A DNA stretch of 64,000 bases from Solea solea (Eukaryota; Chordata; Actinopteri; Pleuronectiformes; Soleidae). Both the position numbers and the translations under genes were made by a program. Positions 50,528 to 62,900 of this stretch are shown here, piece by piece; position 1 is the first letter of the stretch; each line of letters opens with the position of its first letter. The DNA is taken from the NCBI RefSeq assembly GCF_958295425.1, contig NC_081137.1, positions 12,563,254 through 12,627,253 on the forward strand, written 5' to 3'. The notes below the pieces were generated by a model, which saw only the letters and a list, made by a program, of their open reading frames with translations, was not told the DNA's origin and did not search any database.

Positions 50528-53500
50528 TTAGGTGCTGAAGTACACTGTAAAAAGAAAGACAACAGGACATAAAATCACTTAGAATGCAGTGTAATGCAGT
50601 CTGATGCAGTCACATCAGTTTTACATGCAGGTTATAAATCCTGTTCTTAAAGCACTGTGTACTCTGTATGTGATATTTTCATATAGTTTTAACTAAATAA
50701 GCTTTTTAATTTACATGCCAACAAAAGGTTTAAAAGGATTTCTTACCAATAATGACGATGAGGACAATCACGCATATCACTCCCAGGATAATCATCATCT
50801 GTAGTCAGTAAATGTTCAAAAGAAGTTGTTAGATATGCTGATGATATTACACTGTTTGTGCAATTAGTCTCACAGAAATGTATGCTAATGATGTTATGCT
50901 CATTTTTCTGTCAGTGGGATGGTGCAATCTCACTGAATGCAATGTGAATTTTCCATACGGTAAGATTGCGTGAAAAGTCAACGCAAAGACGTAAGTAGAT
51001 TTGAATTTTGTGTGAACCCCACGATGCAAAATTTGCGCCATTCCCTTCGTTTGCTCAAGTTGATATGCAGTATTTGAACTTAAACTAAAACATTCACATG
51101 TCTGGGGAAGCCAATTGTCCCAGAGTTGTGTCAGAAGATTGTTGCTGTATACATGTGGGGTAATCAAATGTAAAAGGTAAGAAGGGAGAGGCAGAAAGGG
51201 AGCAATTCAATTGTAACTACAGTAAATTCTGAAAACATGTGTGTGTCACTTGATTCAAGGTGTTTGTCGCAAGTTACTATGAAAAAATGTAGCTCGAGCA
51301 TAACCACAAGGTGAGTAGTTGCAATACAAACAACATTAATGCGGTAATGCAACATGAAAAATCGCTTTACAAGGGCAGCTTTTATATTAACAGACATATT
51401 AACCGTTTGGAAAAGACCATCTGCATATCCTCACCTTGGCATTCTTCCACCAGTATTTATTCTTCAGTTTTGCAGCGCTAGTCTCAAACTGAGATGCTCC
51501 AGCCTGCAGGGCGTCAGCCCTGTCGTCCAGTTCTGACAGCTTCTGATCACGCTCCAGAACCTTGTCCACGTTTACACGCATGATATCCACCACCTGGAGA
51601 CACATACGGACTCAGCCCTCATTTTTTTCTAACCAAAACTATAAAATGTCGAGATTTAATCCCATTTGTTTGTTAATTGCCTCACAACATGATTCTGTTT
51701 GATTTCTGTAGGAGTGGACTCACCTCATCCACTTGTGCCTGTGTCTGCTGCAGACGGCGGTTGCTGGTGAGGTTGGGGGGCTGATTCCCTCCCTCTGGTG
51801 CAGGGGCTCCAGCTGGGGCAGACCTATGAATAACACAAATATAAATGTTAAGTTAAGGATAAGAGATACAAAATCAAATGTTGCCAATTCCACTTGACAT
51901 ATGTTTAACATTTTATGTTAAACGTCTTTTAACTAATGTTCAAAAGACATTCTAGGGATTTCGTTTGATTACATTACAACATGCCAATATTATTAAATTA
52001 AATGAATCCATGAAATCCATTAGCTGCATAAAATTGGGAGTACAAATCTAATAATGCAGATATATCATTTTCAATGTGTCACTGATGACCCTGTTGTGTT
52101 ATACTGGGTGCACTTGGTATGCTGGGGGAAAGGTTTAGTTAGTGTTAATGACATTATAGTCTGATCAGTGTGAATTTGTAGAATTACTAAAAACCCACTG
52201 TTTGAAAACCAAATGTGCTATATCACAGAGAATCAACTTGCCATGTCATGTTGTATTGTGGTTGACACAGACTTCATCTTTTGGATGCAAAATGAACCTG
52301 TAATGGCCGTGAGCAGCAGAGAGCTTAAGTGAGAATGTCTTTGACCACTGAGAAAGTGAAAGCTCCTTTCACAAATGCATCAGCAAACACAATTACAGTG
52401 ATGTGTAAAACTGTGAGATCATTCATTTTGAATGGGAAATCTTTTTTCTTATTATTATTTTTATTGTTTAATTTTACAAAGTCTTGTTCGGTAAAATTGC
52501 TTCTGCTGCCTGTATTTATTCTTTATGTATCTGTATAAACACTAACACTGTTGATTGTGATGATCTTAAATAATTGATGAAGAATGTGAGTAACAAAAAC
52601 CTCTGTTGAGTGACAAACCATATAAACCACATGTCGTGCAGACAAAGGTTAATGATCCACCTTGACAAACAGGATTGGCAGAATTTCTACATGACTCAGA
52701 TTCAGCAAATAACCATTATAAGCTTTACTTATTAACATTATAGGATGACTTTTATGGCAAATTTTTCTGTGATATGCACATTAACATTAAATGTTACTAA
52801 AAGACCAGGGAAGTCGTTAAAAGGGTATCAATAAAATCATATTGATATACCATATGTTCCTTATCATGTAAGGATTGTTAGCAGCACAGGAATCAAACAT
52901 AGGTCTATACTATGGACACCTGCTTAATGATATTTCCTACGGAACCAGAAAGGCTGCTGACACTTGTGCACCATTAATCACTTGTAGATTCAAGTTAAAC
53001 ACGATAATGTGAACATTAAATCCTGCATGTCTTCACTAAAATGCAGTTACAACTACACATAAATAAAACAACCATAAAAAACAGTATAATTGATTATGGA
53101 CCTGAAGACCTAACATGCATAATTTAGCATTTTATGTTGATATTTAGTGTCTATTAACAATTGAAATAAAATGTTATCCTCTGTAACTTTGTGCTATGTA
53201 ACAAATATGCCTACTCTACGCCTGTGAAACAAAACTCTGTATAAAGGTCACCTTTACATGTTCACACATGACTAATCCTCTAACAACAACAAATCCTTCT
53301 GAATAGTTGGCTTAATGGTCCTTATGGTCTCTATCAGCTGCCGACCTGCCCAAACATAAACTGACATATATTTATATGCATACATGTATCACAAGTATCA
53401 CCTATTAAAGAAATTGTGTATGAATGTAAAATATCCATAATGTTTTATTTTGTGGGATTAGTGATTATTATACAGTCTCAGAATTAAGATATGTGGATGT

Positions 53501-55908
53501 CTGATATCCACTTCGGCTTACTTGCCACCGTATTTATACAAAGTGTAACATGTGAAGACATTCACACTATTCTTGAGCGGTTTCTCACCAGTTTGCACAT
53601 TCTGTGAATACAATCTGCTGTGTGTGATGGACAGATGATCTGGAAGCTCCAGAGGAAGGTGGGCTAACTGATTATAATCAACCACTCTAGTCAATAATCT
53701 TCTTTTAGTTGAGACACTACTTGGTTTCATGACATGTTAAAGTTTACAGCACTCACTTCTGGATATAAGTTGTGCAATCAAAAGATAATGCTAGAAAATT
53801 GAGAACGTGTCTCAAAATTGCAAAGACAACCATTTGAAAACCATGTAGCCATATTTTTTTTGGGGGGGGGGGCTAACTTCCTATGGATTTGAATGTGGTG
53901 ACAGCTACTCAGTTTCATGTTGTTTTTGGATTTACAATTCTGTTAAACATCCCTTGAAAGCTAAATTGAACCCTCTTTCAAACAAGAACACATACAATAC
54001 TACTACTACTACTACTACTAATAATAATAATAACAATTACAATAGCAATAACAATATTCCCTACAAAATGTGAGTGCACCACCAATGTCAACCCTTTAAA
54101 ACGAGAGTGTTTTGAAAAAGATAGATATATAGATAATATTGTCATAACATTACCACTCTTTTAAAATGTTTTCAGTACTACCACGGCAACTTATACTACT
54201 AATAATTATACTATTACTACTACTAGCACTACTACTACTAATACTACTAATGATAATAATTAAAATAATAATTTAAAATCTACTACCACACCTACTCAAC
54301 AAAATTCAACCCTCTTAAAGAAAGTAAAGATAGATGACAGATAGATTACTATCTAAAGACTACTACTACTACTAATAATAATATTTTTAATAATAATAAT
54401 TGGGGTCCACACATCCATTCCTTTGGGTGTAATGGATGTGTGTTTGGGCTAACGGTGTCATGGAAAAGCCCAACGTCTGGTTTTCAGCACTGGACAGCGA
54501 CATTGCAGAACTGGACAGCGCCACAGCAGCGTCTGCGCTGCCTCTCCGCACGATTCTCTGCTAGATGCCACTGAACCTTGTAGGGATCCTTGTTGACCCA
54601 CAATACTTTCGTGTCTGACACACTAGGCCTGGCCTCATTTCGCACAATGTCCTGGAGAACATCACGTTTCACGACGACTATGACAGGCCTGTCACATAAA
54701 CTGGAAGCCTCTTATATGCATGCACCTACCACTAAACACAGGGCGGGGAGGTTCCTACCGGGAGGAGGAGGGGTGGATTTTTAACACTTGGATGATACTT
54801 AAGATGTTGGTGATAAACGTTGCTGTAACAGGTAACATTGGCAATGTAGCCAATCTTCAATGATATGTCATGTGTTGCAAGGCTATTTCAACGTTCTAGC
54901 TGCCTGCTTGTGCTCAAAGTGGTCCCTTCTAGTCCACCACATTGAAAAATGTACACCATATGAGGTTGAAAGAGCAAATAAGTGTAATTCTAGTAAGGAT
55001 TATTTGGCACTGAGGGCACCAACAGCCCTGGATGTGGTGAGATATGCAGCTGTCCGCCCTCGCACGACAATCGACGACATACAGTAGGAGGCTAGGCTAT
55101 CCCCACCCCCAGCTGGAGGCTGAAATATCACCTTAACTGGGCCTGTAAGCCCAATTTAGAGACAACCGTGGAAGATTCTAGGAAAACATTCAAACAGAAT
55201 TCGTCGAATAATGTCGAAGCTTTAAGGGTCCAGTAGGTTTACATCATGTAAAGTACCTGAGACAGCTTTGTCCAACATGGTGCCCTTGTTGTTTCTAGAA
55301 TTAGCCTCGTCGTCACCGGCGGGTCAGATATATTAAACCCCGGAAATGAAAAAGGGGATTTAACTTACATCCAAGTGATACAGGGATAAATTGGTTTCAA
55401 TTAGCTCGTGTGTGACCGTTCAGATACGCTGGCTGTCGTTTTCAAATCAAACCAGTCCAAACTGGAATTGTTAAAAAAAAAAAAAAAAAATGCGTGCGTG
55501 CTTGGTGAAAACTAGCACACGACAGCACGAAAGGGACTCGTTTACCGTGTGAACACGAAAGAAAACGCTGGTAAATGTGTCCTTAATGACGGATAAAATA
55601 ATAATAAAAAAATAAAACAGGTGCTTGCGTCTGCTTCAAGGTTAGGCCGTTATAGCCTCAGTCTAAATTTACGTTCGGGTGACATTACGAGAAGAGGACA
55701 GCAAGGGAAAATATATAAATTAAACTCGCTTTTTATTAACAGTGAAATAAATAAAATGAAATAAAAAAAAACACAGTCAGCGTTTGGTGGAGAGACAGAA
55801 ATAGACCCATACACATGTACAGACAGGGCTTTCAGGCATCACTCGTGGATTAAACTGCATTAATACGTCTTGTAAAGAGCCTTAAACAATATTATAGTTG
55901 ACTTACAT
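50528..55908 (-). CDS. vamp2: Synaptobrevin-2 / VAMP2, vesicle R-SNARE
   Basis: Five exons on the minus strand: 55907-55908 (AT of the start codon), 51724-51823, 51435-51593, 50747-50798 and 50528-50544, all GT-AG, giving 109 residues. It starts [17 protein letters not shown]. The SNARE motif (about residues 23-83) begins [20 protein letters not shown] and continues with [18 protein letters not shown] and [11 protein letters not shown]; the central layer Arg is in VDIMRVNV. The juxtamembrane part is NKYWWKNAK, and the anchor [20 protein letters not shown] ends in ST. VAMP2 on synaptic vesicles pairs with syntaxin-1 and SNAP-25 to drive neurotransmitter release. VDIMR and the tail VYFST favour VAMP2 over VAMP1 and VAMP3. 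Two juxtamembrane residues differ from mammals (Asn for Arg, Ala for Leu). The short Pro/Ala N-terminus makes it a little shorter than the 116-residue human protein. Confidence 0.97.
51824..55906. other. Large first intron of vamp2
   Basis: About 4.1 kb, AT-rich. It holds a trinucleotide microsatellite field (54000-54390) and two short open stretches, 54484-54672 on the minus strand and 54860-55087 on the plus strand, that look like decayed mobile-element coding sequence. I cannot name their families. Confidence 0.45.
54000..54390. repeat. (CTA)n / (TAA)n microsatellite field
   Basis: Repeated actactacta and ataataataa tracts at 54000-54030, 54195-54260 and 54358-54400 with unique sequence between. 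Confidence 0.85.
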
Positions 55909-56060
55909 TTTCCTGGTAGCGCTGGTTCGACGGCTGGGTTGAAAACGGAACTGGAAACGTTAGCACGGACCAAAGTGAGTGTCAGATGGATGTGGCTTGC
56001 CTCCTGCGCTCCTCTCTAGCCTCTGGCACCCTTTGCTTGGTTATTGTGGCGTTTCCCTGC

Positions 56061-56068
56061 CTATATAG
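56061..56068 (-). promoter_or_regulatory. vamp2: TATA box of vamp2
   Basis: The minus strand reads ggctatatagg, 153 bases upstream of the A of the split start codon. A start site would be expected near 56030, giving a 5' UTR of about 120 bases in exon 1. GC-rich sequence surrounds it. Confidence 0.6.
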
Positions 56069-56300
56069 CCGAGGAGGAGCACTGGCTTCTATAACTCCCA
56101 CAGAGACGCGTCCCTTCGCGACAAAACCTCCTCTCTTTTATTTGGGAAAAATAAATAAATAAATATATATATCGTCTTTCTACGTCTACTTCTTGTCCAG
56201 CTGGAGGCTGATATATCGGCGCCCGGCGCTGTCAGAATCCGTGCGGGTAATGAAGGTGTAATAAACAGGCGCCTGGATTAGCTGCACAAAGATGGCTGCG

Positions 56301-56308
56301 TGACGTCA
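56301..56308. promoter_or_regulatory. vamp2: Perfect CRE (TGACGTCA) upstream of vamp2
   Basis: The palindromic octamer TGACGTCA lies about 235 bases upstream of the TATA box, within gctgcgtgacgtcaatggcg. Adjacent aagatggctgcg (about 56289-56300) and caatggcggc resemble YY1 sites. CREB-family regulation is an inference from the motif. Confidence 0.55.
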
Positions 56309-56700
56309 ATGGCGGCAGAGTTTCATGTTGAGAATGAGTGTCCGCCCCGGAGACTTCAAATAGCGGCCGTGATGCTGGGCACAACAGCTGCGTTTTGATC
56401 CACAGTGGCTTTTATGTGACTGTGTGTGTGTGAGTGTTTTCTTCACAATCGCGACATGTCACGGTCACGTTTGGCTTTAGAAGCTGGTCTGAAGGAGCTT
56501 GTTTTGATGGAGAGTTTCTATGTGTCAACAAAATGGCGTATCCTCCAAAGGGGGTGTGGCGAGCTGAGCGGTAGTTGTCAGGATGACAGGTTATCAGTAA
56601 TATAACCTTAGGTACCGTATACAATTACTAGGTTTTATTAATTATAAAGATACATAATAGGCCTACTGTATAAGGCTGAATAGTAGCCTATCATTCATAG
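56309..56700. other. Upstream flank of vamp2, no gene seen
   Basis: GC-richer than its surroundings up to about 56580, with another atggcg word at 56533. It could be the outer part of the vamp2 promoter; no divergent gene is recognised. Confidence 0.4.
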
Positions 56701-56724
56701 TAATGTATACTTAAATACACATTT

Positions 56725-56916
56725 AAGATATATGTATATATGTAAAGATATATACATATCTATACATATATATGTATATATGTATATATATACATATATA
56801 CACACATACATACATATATACGCATATATGTATACATATATACATATATACAGATATATGTATATATATATATATACACAACCACACACACACATATGTA
56901 TATATATACACATGTA
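56725..56916. repeat. TA/CA/CATA microsatellite
   Basis: About 190 bp of interrupted tatacata repeats. Tyr-Ile-rich open frames on both strands are artefacts. Confidence 0.95.
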
Positions 56917-57555
56917 CAATACCAGTGTTGTAATGAAACAAAGTACAAATACTACTTTGTCTCTGTACTTAAGTACAAAATTCACATATCTGTACTTTAC
57001 TTTGTTATTTATATTTCTAGCAACTTTTACTTTTACTCCACTATATATTCCCATAACTATGTTTGTTACTCGTTACTACCAAATAAAATCAGAAGAAGAA
57101 GAAGAGTTGTTAATGGTCTGACTTTATATAGAGCTCGTCTAGATGAGCTGCTTTACACTACAGTTTTGCCATTCACCCAGTCACACATCTTTCATATCCA
57201 CTCACACGCTTCAACATGAGGTTCAGTGTCTTGCTCAAGGACACATATAGACTAGCAGAGCCAGGAATTGAACCCACAGCCTTCCAGTTGTACCACTGAG
57301 CTGCCGTGGCTCAATCCTAACGACTCACTTTTTTTTATACATTTACTTTAAAAACGTAAGTACATTAAATGTCATATACTTTAAGACTTTAAGTAATATT
57401 ATTAAAAAAATACTTCTACCAAAGTTATTTTCTGGTAAGATATACTTTTACTCAAGTATCCATTTTAGGCACTTCATACAAGATGGTATAATACTCTATA
57501 GTGATTCATAGTATTGCATCCTTACTTTTACTTGTACTTAAGTCACATTTGATTA
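56917..57555. mobile_element. MITE-like repeat with nested tRNA-like fragment
   Basis: Both flanks (56920-57070: gtgttgtaatgaaacaaagt, tgtacttaagtac, tttacttttactccacta; and 57400-57550: tacttttactcaagtatcc, cttttacttgtactta) belong to the 'tactcaagtaaaagtac' type also seen at 5.54-6.02 kb. A foreign segment at about 57095-57320 (ggttcagtgtcttgctcaag, ggaattgaacccacagcc, accactgagctgccgtgg) reads on the minus strand like a tRNA-derived head and appears to be inserted. Confidence 0.5.
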
Positions 57556-58515
57556 AAAATAGTGGTATTTTTAGAATCAGAGTTCAAATCTCAGCAGAAT
57601 CTAGTTTATTATTAACCTTTGAGTTTGTAGCTTCTATACTTGCACTGTATACTTAATTAGCAACAATGCTGTGACACAATTAACACATATGATGACACAC
57701 AAGCCTTTCTCTCCTTTTGTCGCCATCCCTTAATTTTCAATTCCCCATCCGCTTTATTGCACATGACCAAGAAACAGATGATAATACTAAATTTTGATCC
57801 TCTGGGCCTTTCCATCAGCACATTTTGTAACATACTGTTCATTATTTTTAAATACTGAATTATTTTTAAAACATTCACACGTGGAAAAAAAATATTTTAG
57901 CTACTTAACAAAATTTATACCTGCTTAAGTAAACTGCATTTACACATACAAGGAATACACCAAACACACCAAGTCAAATTCCTTTTATGTGTAAATGTAC
58001 TTGGCAATTAATACCGATTCTGATTTTGATTCAGATAAAGTCGACAATATCTGTTTGTTTTGTAACGTCAGTGCCTCCCATTTGCAGCCTCAGTGTTTCT
58101 CTGATATCAGATCCTATAGTTAATATTATTTGTTAGATGTAACAGAGTCTAAAGAGCTTAAAAACACAAGCCACTGATCAATTGTCTGTCATTTAAGATG
58201 GAGCGAAGAGCGTTCGATTTGATTGATTATGTTGATAATCAATCAATTTACTATTGATTGTTATTTTTGCAGATACATTTAAAGCCACATACATTGTTTT
58301 ATAATTATTGTTAATGCAAAGAATAAAAAACAAGATACGTTCACTGAACAATAAATAATAATTAGTGGGTTTTATATGTGTGTGATGAAAGAAATCCTGT
58401 TTTGGTGACTCAGCTGTATTATTTATTGCCATATATACAGTGATTTTACACTTTTTTTGTATAATACTGAAATAAAATAATAAATATGTTGCTATTATAG
58501 GTTGTAAATTCACTG
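57556..58515. other. Intergenic between vamp2 and mpp1, no gene seen
   Basis: AT-rich sequence with no recognisable coding sequence. Confidence 0.45.
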
Positions 58516-58519
58516 CTAT

Positions 58520-58645
58520 TGCATATGAATATGGAGTTTGCATGTTCTCCCCGTGTGTGCCTGGGTTTTCTCCGGGTTCTCCGGTTTCCTCCCGCAGTCT
58601 AAAAACATGCAGATTTGGAGTGAGTGAGTGAATCAGAGTTGTGTC
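58520..58645 (+). mobile_element. SINE body fragment
   Basis: gtttgcatgttctccccgtg, gttttctccgggttctccgg and cagtctaaaaacatgcagat match the SINE body; a short GAGT repeat follows. Head and tail are missing. Confidence 0.65.
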
Positions 58646-59978
58646 TCCACAGCCACAAGGTGGCAGCATAAGACCTCTTTATTTTACTACCTTAAAAAAC
58701 TAGGTGGGTTTTGCTTTAGTGGTTGCCTAATCTCTTTTAAGACATATCTTTTTTTTTTGAAAACCCTTACATCAGCCTTTTACCAACAACAACTCTAATT
58801 TGTTTGGCTTTTTCTTGGTTTGCAAATATAACATTTTGCGAACTCTTTTTGCTCTTCTGTCAGCTTCTTTGCCTTGTTTTCTGTGTTTACTTCCACATAT
58901 TAAATCAGAGAAATTCACAATGAATCAATCATTTGATGAACGCGTGAGAATTGTTTTTTCTTCTTCTAATTTTCGACAGAACATAGAAGACAAGGATGGA
59001 ACCTCTCAACGAATCTATTGCCATGTATAACTCGCAAACCATACCTCCCACACTGTGACCAAGGCAGGAATAGGAATGAGGCAGATCCAGGTACATCAGT
59101 CAGATTCGACCACTCAGATGCACCACTCTTCATCCATTATTGATCAAAGCGACAAGCTTTGATTTTGTCTGAAAAAATGAGCATGAAAGATGAGCCACAC
59201 GGGTAACTGACATACAACAGTCTAGACAAAAAAAAGAGGGATTTATCATCAACCTTTATAATTCTATATATCAATTATGTGTGTTTAGTGTGTTAATATA
59301 CACATATCAATGGATAAAACTGACATTTTCCTTACGGGCTTTGACAAACACGTTTTCATGAGAGACAGTTGCAACACAGCAGGGGATTTTATTTTCCGAT
59401 CAAAAGTGCCTTTACAGTTTCCCATGAGGTATACAGTTTGGATGAGATGAGAAAAGGCTGTTACTGACTGACATTACCGTCAAATGGAGTTACATACACA
59501 CGCCGCATTGCACACACATGTTCAGAATATCAGTTTCATGGCAAAATCTAACGGGAGTGATGGAAAAAAAAGAAGAAAAGAGGATGCACCAGAATGTAAT
59601 GTTTCACTAGACAAAATCCCACCATCGAGGATTTCATTCACAGTTGTGGTCCTGTTTTGCACTTGCTCACGTCACGTTCCCGACAATCACAACAACAACA
59701 AAAAAAAACAAAAGGTGTGCAGCACCAGAACTATCCCAAAAAGCCAAAAGCACAAACAACCAAATCAACTTTCTAAAATAAAACTTCCTACATATTGCTT
59801 TTTTTTTTTTTTTTTGCATCTGTGCAACAAGAATCTCAACGTGACAATTAACATTAACCACACGATCCCGTTCACACCTGGGAGATCACTAACTGAGAGG
59901 TTTTGTGTAAAAGTGAGAGTGATATTGCACTGCTTTTAATCAAACACACGGGTAGAAACACCGGACGCTACACAGCCG
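58646..59978. other. 3' flank and probable 3' UTR of mpp1
   Basis: Downstream of mpp1 on its strand. Several TTTATT words on the plus strand (for example near 59380) could serve as AATAAA signals. Open frames here have no recognised domain. Confidence 0.45.
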
Positions 59979-62900
59979 TCAGTAAACCCATGACACTGGC
60001 ACCCACTGAGGGCTGGAGGTGGCACACTCGATGGCATCCTCCACGCCTTTGACACTTTCGTCCACGTCGTTGTTGACGATGACCACGTGGAAATAGTGTC
60101 CGTACGTGGTCCGAATGGCTTCCGACTCTTTATGGATCATCAGCAGGTTTTCCGTCTAGGAGACAAGACACAAGAGGATGAGCAGCTGGACGGTGACGGA
60201 GCGGATAGTGTTTGAGGATATGCGAGTGTATTCAGTATCAAAAGTTGAACCTGCACCTGAGAAGCTTCGTCGGTCGGGGAGATGAACACCACGAGGGGTG
60301 CGAAATCAGCCGTCCATAAGGCTTTCAGGTTCTGCATTAAAATGTAAAAAAAAACTTTAATTCACATATTTTGGTTATGTCAGCTCAGGAGTTATTTTAC
60401 AGGGAGATCTTTAATCCTTTAATGATATTTTTTAATGACGTTAACATTCAGCCAAATACACTGTGAGATGTCATTGTGTTTAAGACCCTACTTGCGGGAA
60501 AACTGATCCATAGTACCCTTAGGATGCAGGCACCCATCCGCCCTAAGTAAGCAGGCATTCTCTCCATCGAGATGTGGTCTATAAATAGGTTTCTATATTG
60601 GCTTGATTAAGTTTTTTTTTGGTTTTTCCAAATCATGAGCATTGTTTTCTTGGCGATGCTTAGGCTAGTGATAAGCATGCGTGGGGAAGTCAGTATGGTG
60701 CATCCGAGACATGCTGAAAGGTCCTCACATACCCTACACCACAATGTATTTACAGGTGCACACAGTCGTGTAGCGCGCAGGTAAATTATCTGCTGTGTTG
60801 TCATTGCAGTTGGAGTAGGTTTTCAGATCGTGAGAACTCCATTTTGAACATATTTTGTCCTGTGTAAAATTTTGTATTGTATAAGTTGCAGGTTGGGGGT
60901 TTTGATCACCTACCCCCATGCATGTAAACCTCTTCGTGCACTAATCGTGCATGCACAGAAGACAGCGCCAGAGCTCATGCGAGCTTGTTCAATGAGACAG
61001 TTGCAGCAACTTTATGGCAGAAAAGGTGCCAACAACAGGTGTTGGTCACAAACGAAAAACATTTTTTGGGACAGTATCTGCCAAGAAAAAGGCTGATGCA
61101 GAGCGATCCAAGACCACAGTGGACATCAGTACCACGTTTGAACGGTGGCGACAGAAAGGGCTGCACAATGGTGCCATGGTGGCTCTGTTTCTGCTGGAAC
61201 CAATAGGTCTTTATGTCTTTGTGATTCTTTTGAGAGTATTTGTTGCAGCGCCACCGAAATGCACCGAAAGTTACCGATGCTGCGCAGTGCTCGTGAATCA
61301 GTGTTTGTTGCGCGTTCCTGTGCTCTGGAGGCGTAGCTTCAGAGGGAAGTCTGAAGAAAGGGGCTTAGACTTTTGAATTCAAACTGTAGCCTGCTCTAAC
61401 TGTTTTTCCAGGATCTCCAACCCTACCTTTAATAATGCATGTGTCTTAGATAACATTTTAGGAGATGTGAGGTTTAAAAATTGTTTCATCATTGGAGGTA
61501 AGTCTAGGTCACATTTGCTAGTTCTAAACCAGGTATTCAAAAATCATACTACTGTTGATGTCATATTGTTCCACCAGATTCTAAAATGGGATTAATTTGT
61601 TATCTTGGAGTGCCTTATTCCTTTTTCATGCCAAGATGAGAGGTTTAACGTTACTTTATTTAGCAGGGTGTCTCCGTTATTCCAGATTGGGGTAAATTTA
61701 CATGGGATATATTTATGCTTTTCTAACTATTCTAACCTGTGGCTCCACGTCCAGCACAGCAATTTTCCCCTGCTCGTGGATCTTATGGATGGTTTCAGTT
61801 TTGGTGCCAAACATGAATCCCTGAAAGCTGCCGTACTCCAGGAACTCATTCTCAGCGATGCCTTTGGTCAGTTCTTCGTTGGAGAAGAAGTAATACTCCT
61901 GTCCGTTCTCCTCGTCCTTACGTTGGGGTCTAGTGGTGTCTGTGTTAGAATTAATGCTCAAAAATTAAATGAAAGGACAACGTGGAAAACGTACTGTAGC
62001 TGCTGCGCCGTGTTGAGTCAACTTACGTGGTGCAGGGTAGGAAAATCTATCTGGGTATTTGGTCAATAGTGCACTTTTGATGTGCCTCCTTCCTACACCA
62101 GGTGCACCTAAACAAAAGCAGATTTCTTTTACTTACGTTGATTTTAAATTGTGAGTGATGATAAAGCGTGATTCATTGTAGAGACTTTGAGTGGGATCCA
62201 AACACATGCAATCAGTACGGATGATCACAAATGTATAATTTAAGAGCAAAGTAAGTGATGGTGAAAGCATACCGATGAGCACAAGCGTTTTCCTTTTGAA
62301 AGCAGGGAGCTGAACAACCTCCTCATAAGAAATCACATCCAACTGGTCGAAAACTGCAAATCAAGAGATGTTGTTTGACACAAACTCACACAACAGTTTA
62401 CATTTAAGAGAATGTGCACGGAACCATTACAAAGTTACACTCACTGGAACTATGTTTAGCCAGGTACTTGTCTTTGCACTTCTTTTTCTTTCCAAATGGG
62501 CTGCAGGACTGACTGCCCCCTCTGGCCTTGCTTTTACTTGCCACCCTCCTGCGGTAGAAACAGAGACTGAGGTCAAGCTGGGAACAGTTTGCATAGTTCT
62601 GAGTTTTTAGTGTGAAAGTTAAAAGTGATAGTTCAGTGTGTTGTATATACACACGTAGTACAGCGGGGGACACGAGGAAAGCCAGACTTTAGCCATTCAT
62701 TTAATAAAATCTATGTTGATCTTAAGATAATATCTTATAATTTGCCACTGTTATACAACCACTTTGGACAGGAAACTTAAATTTGTAAACTTTTTTTTGC
62801 TCATGTCGGACACAGGAGCTGCTGGTCCACCGGTGCCTCATATGGTAAGTTTGTGCCACACACATCAGGTGATCCTTTTCTTAAGTGGCAAAAATCAGTT

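Noticed and set aside
57657..58669. Minus-strand open frames of 73 and 158 codons between vamp2 and mpp1
   Set aside because: Very AT-rich (Asn/Ile/Tyr/Lys) translation that also runs into a SINE fragment; no domain.
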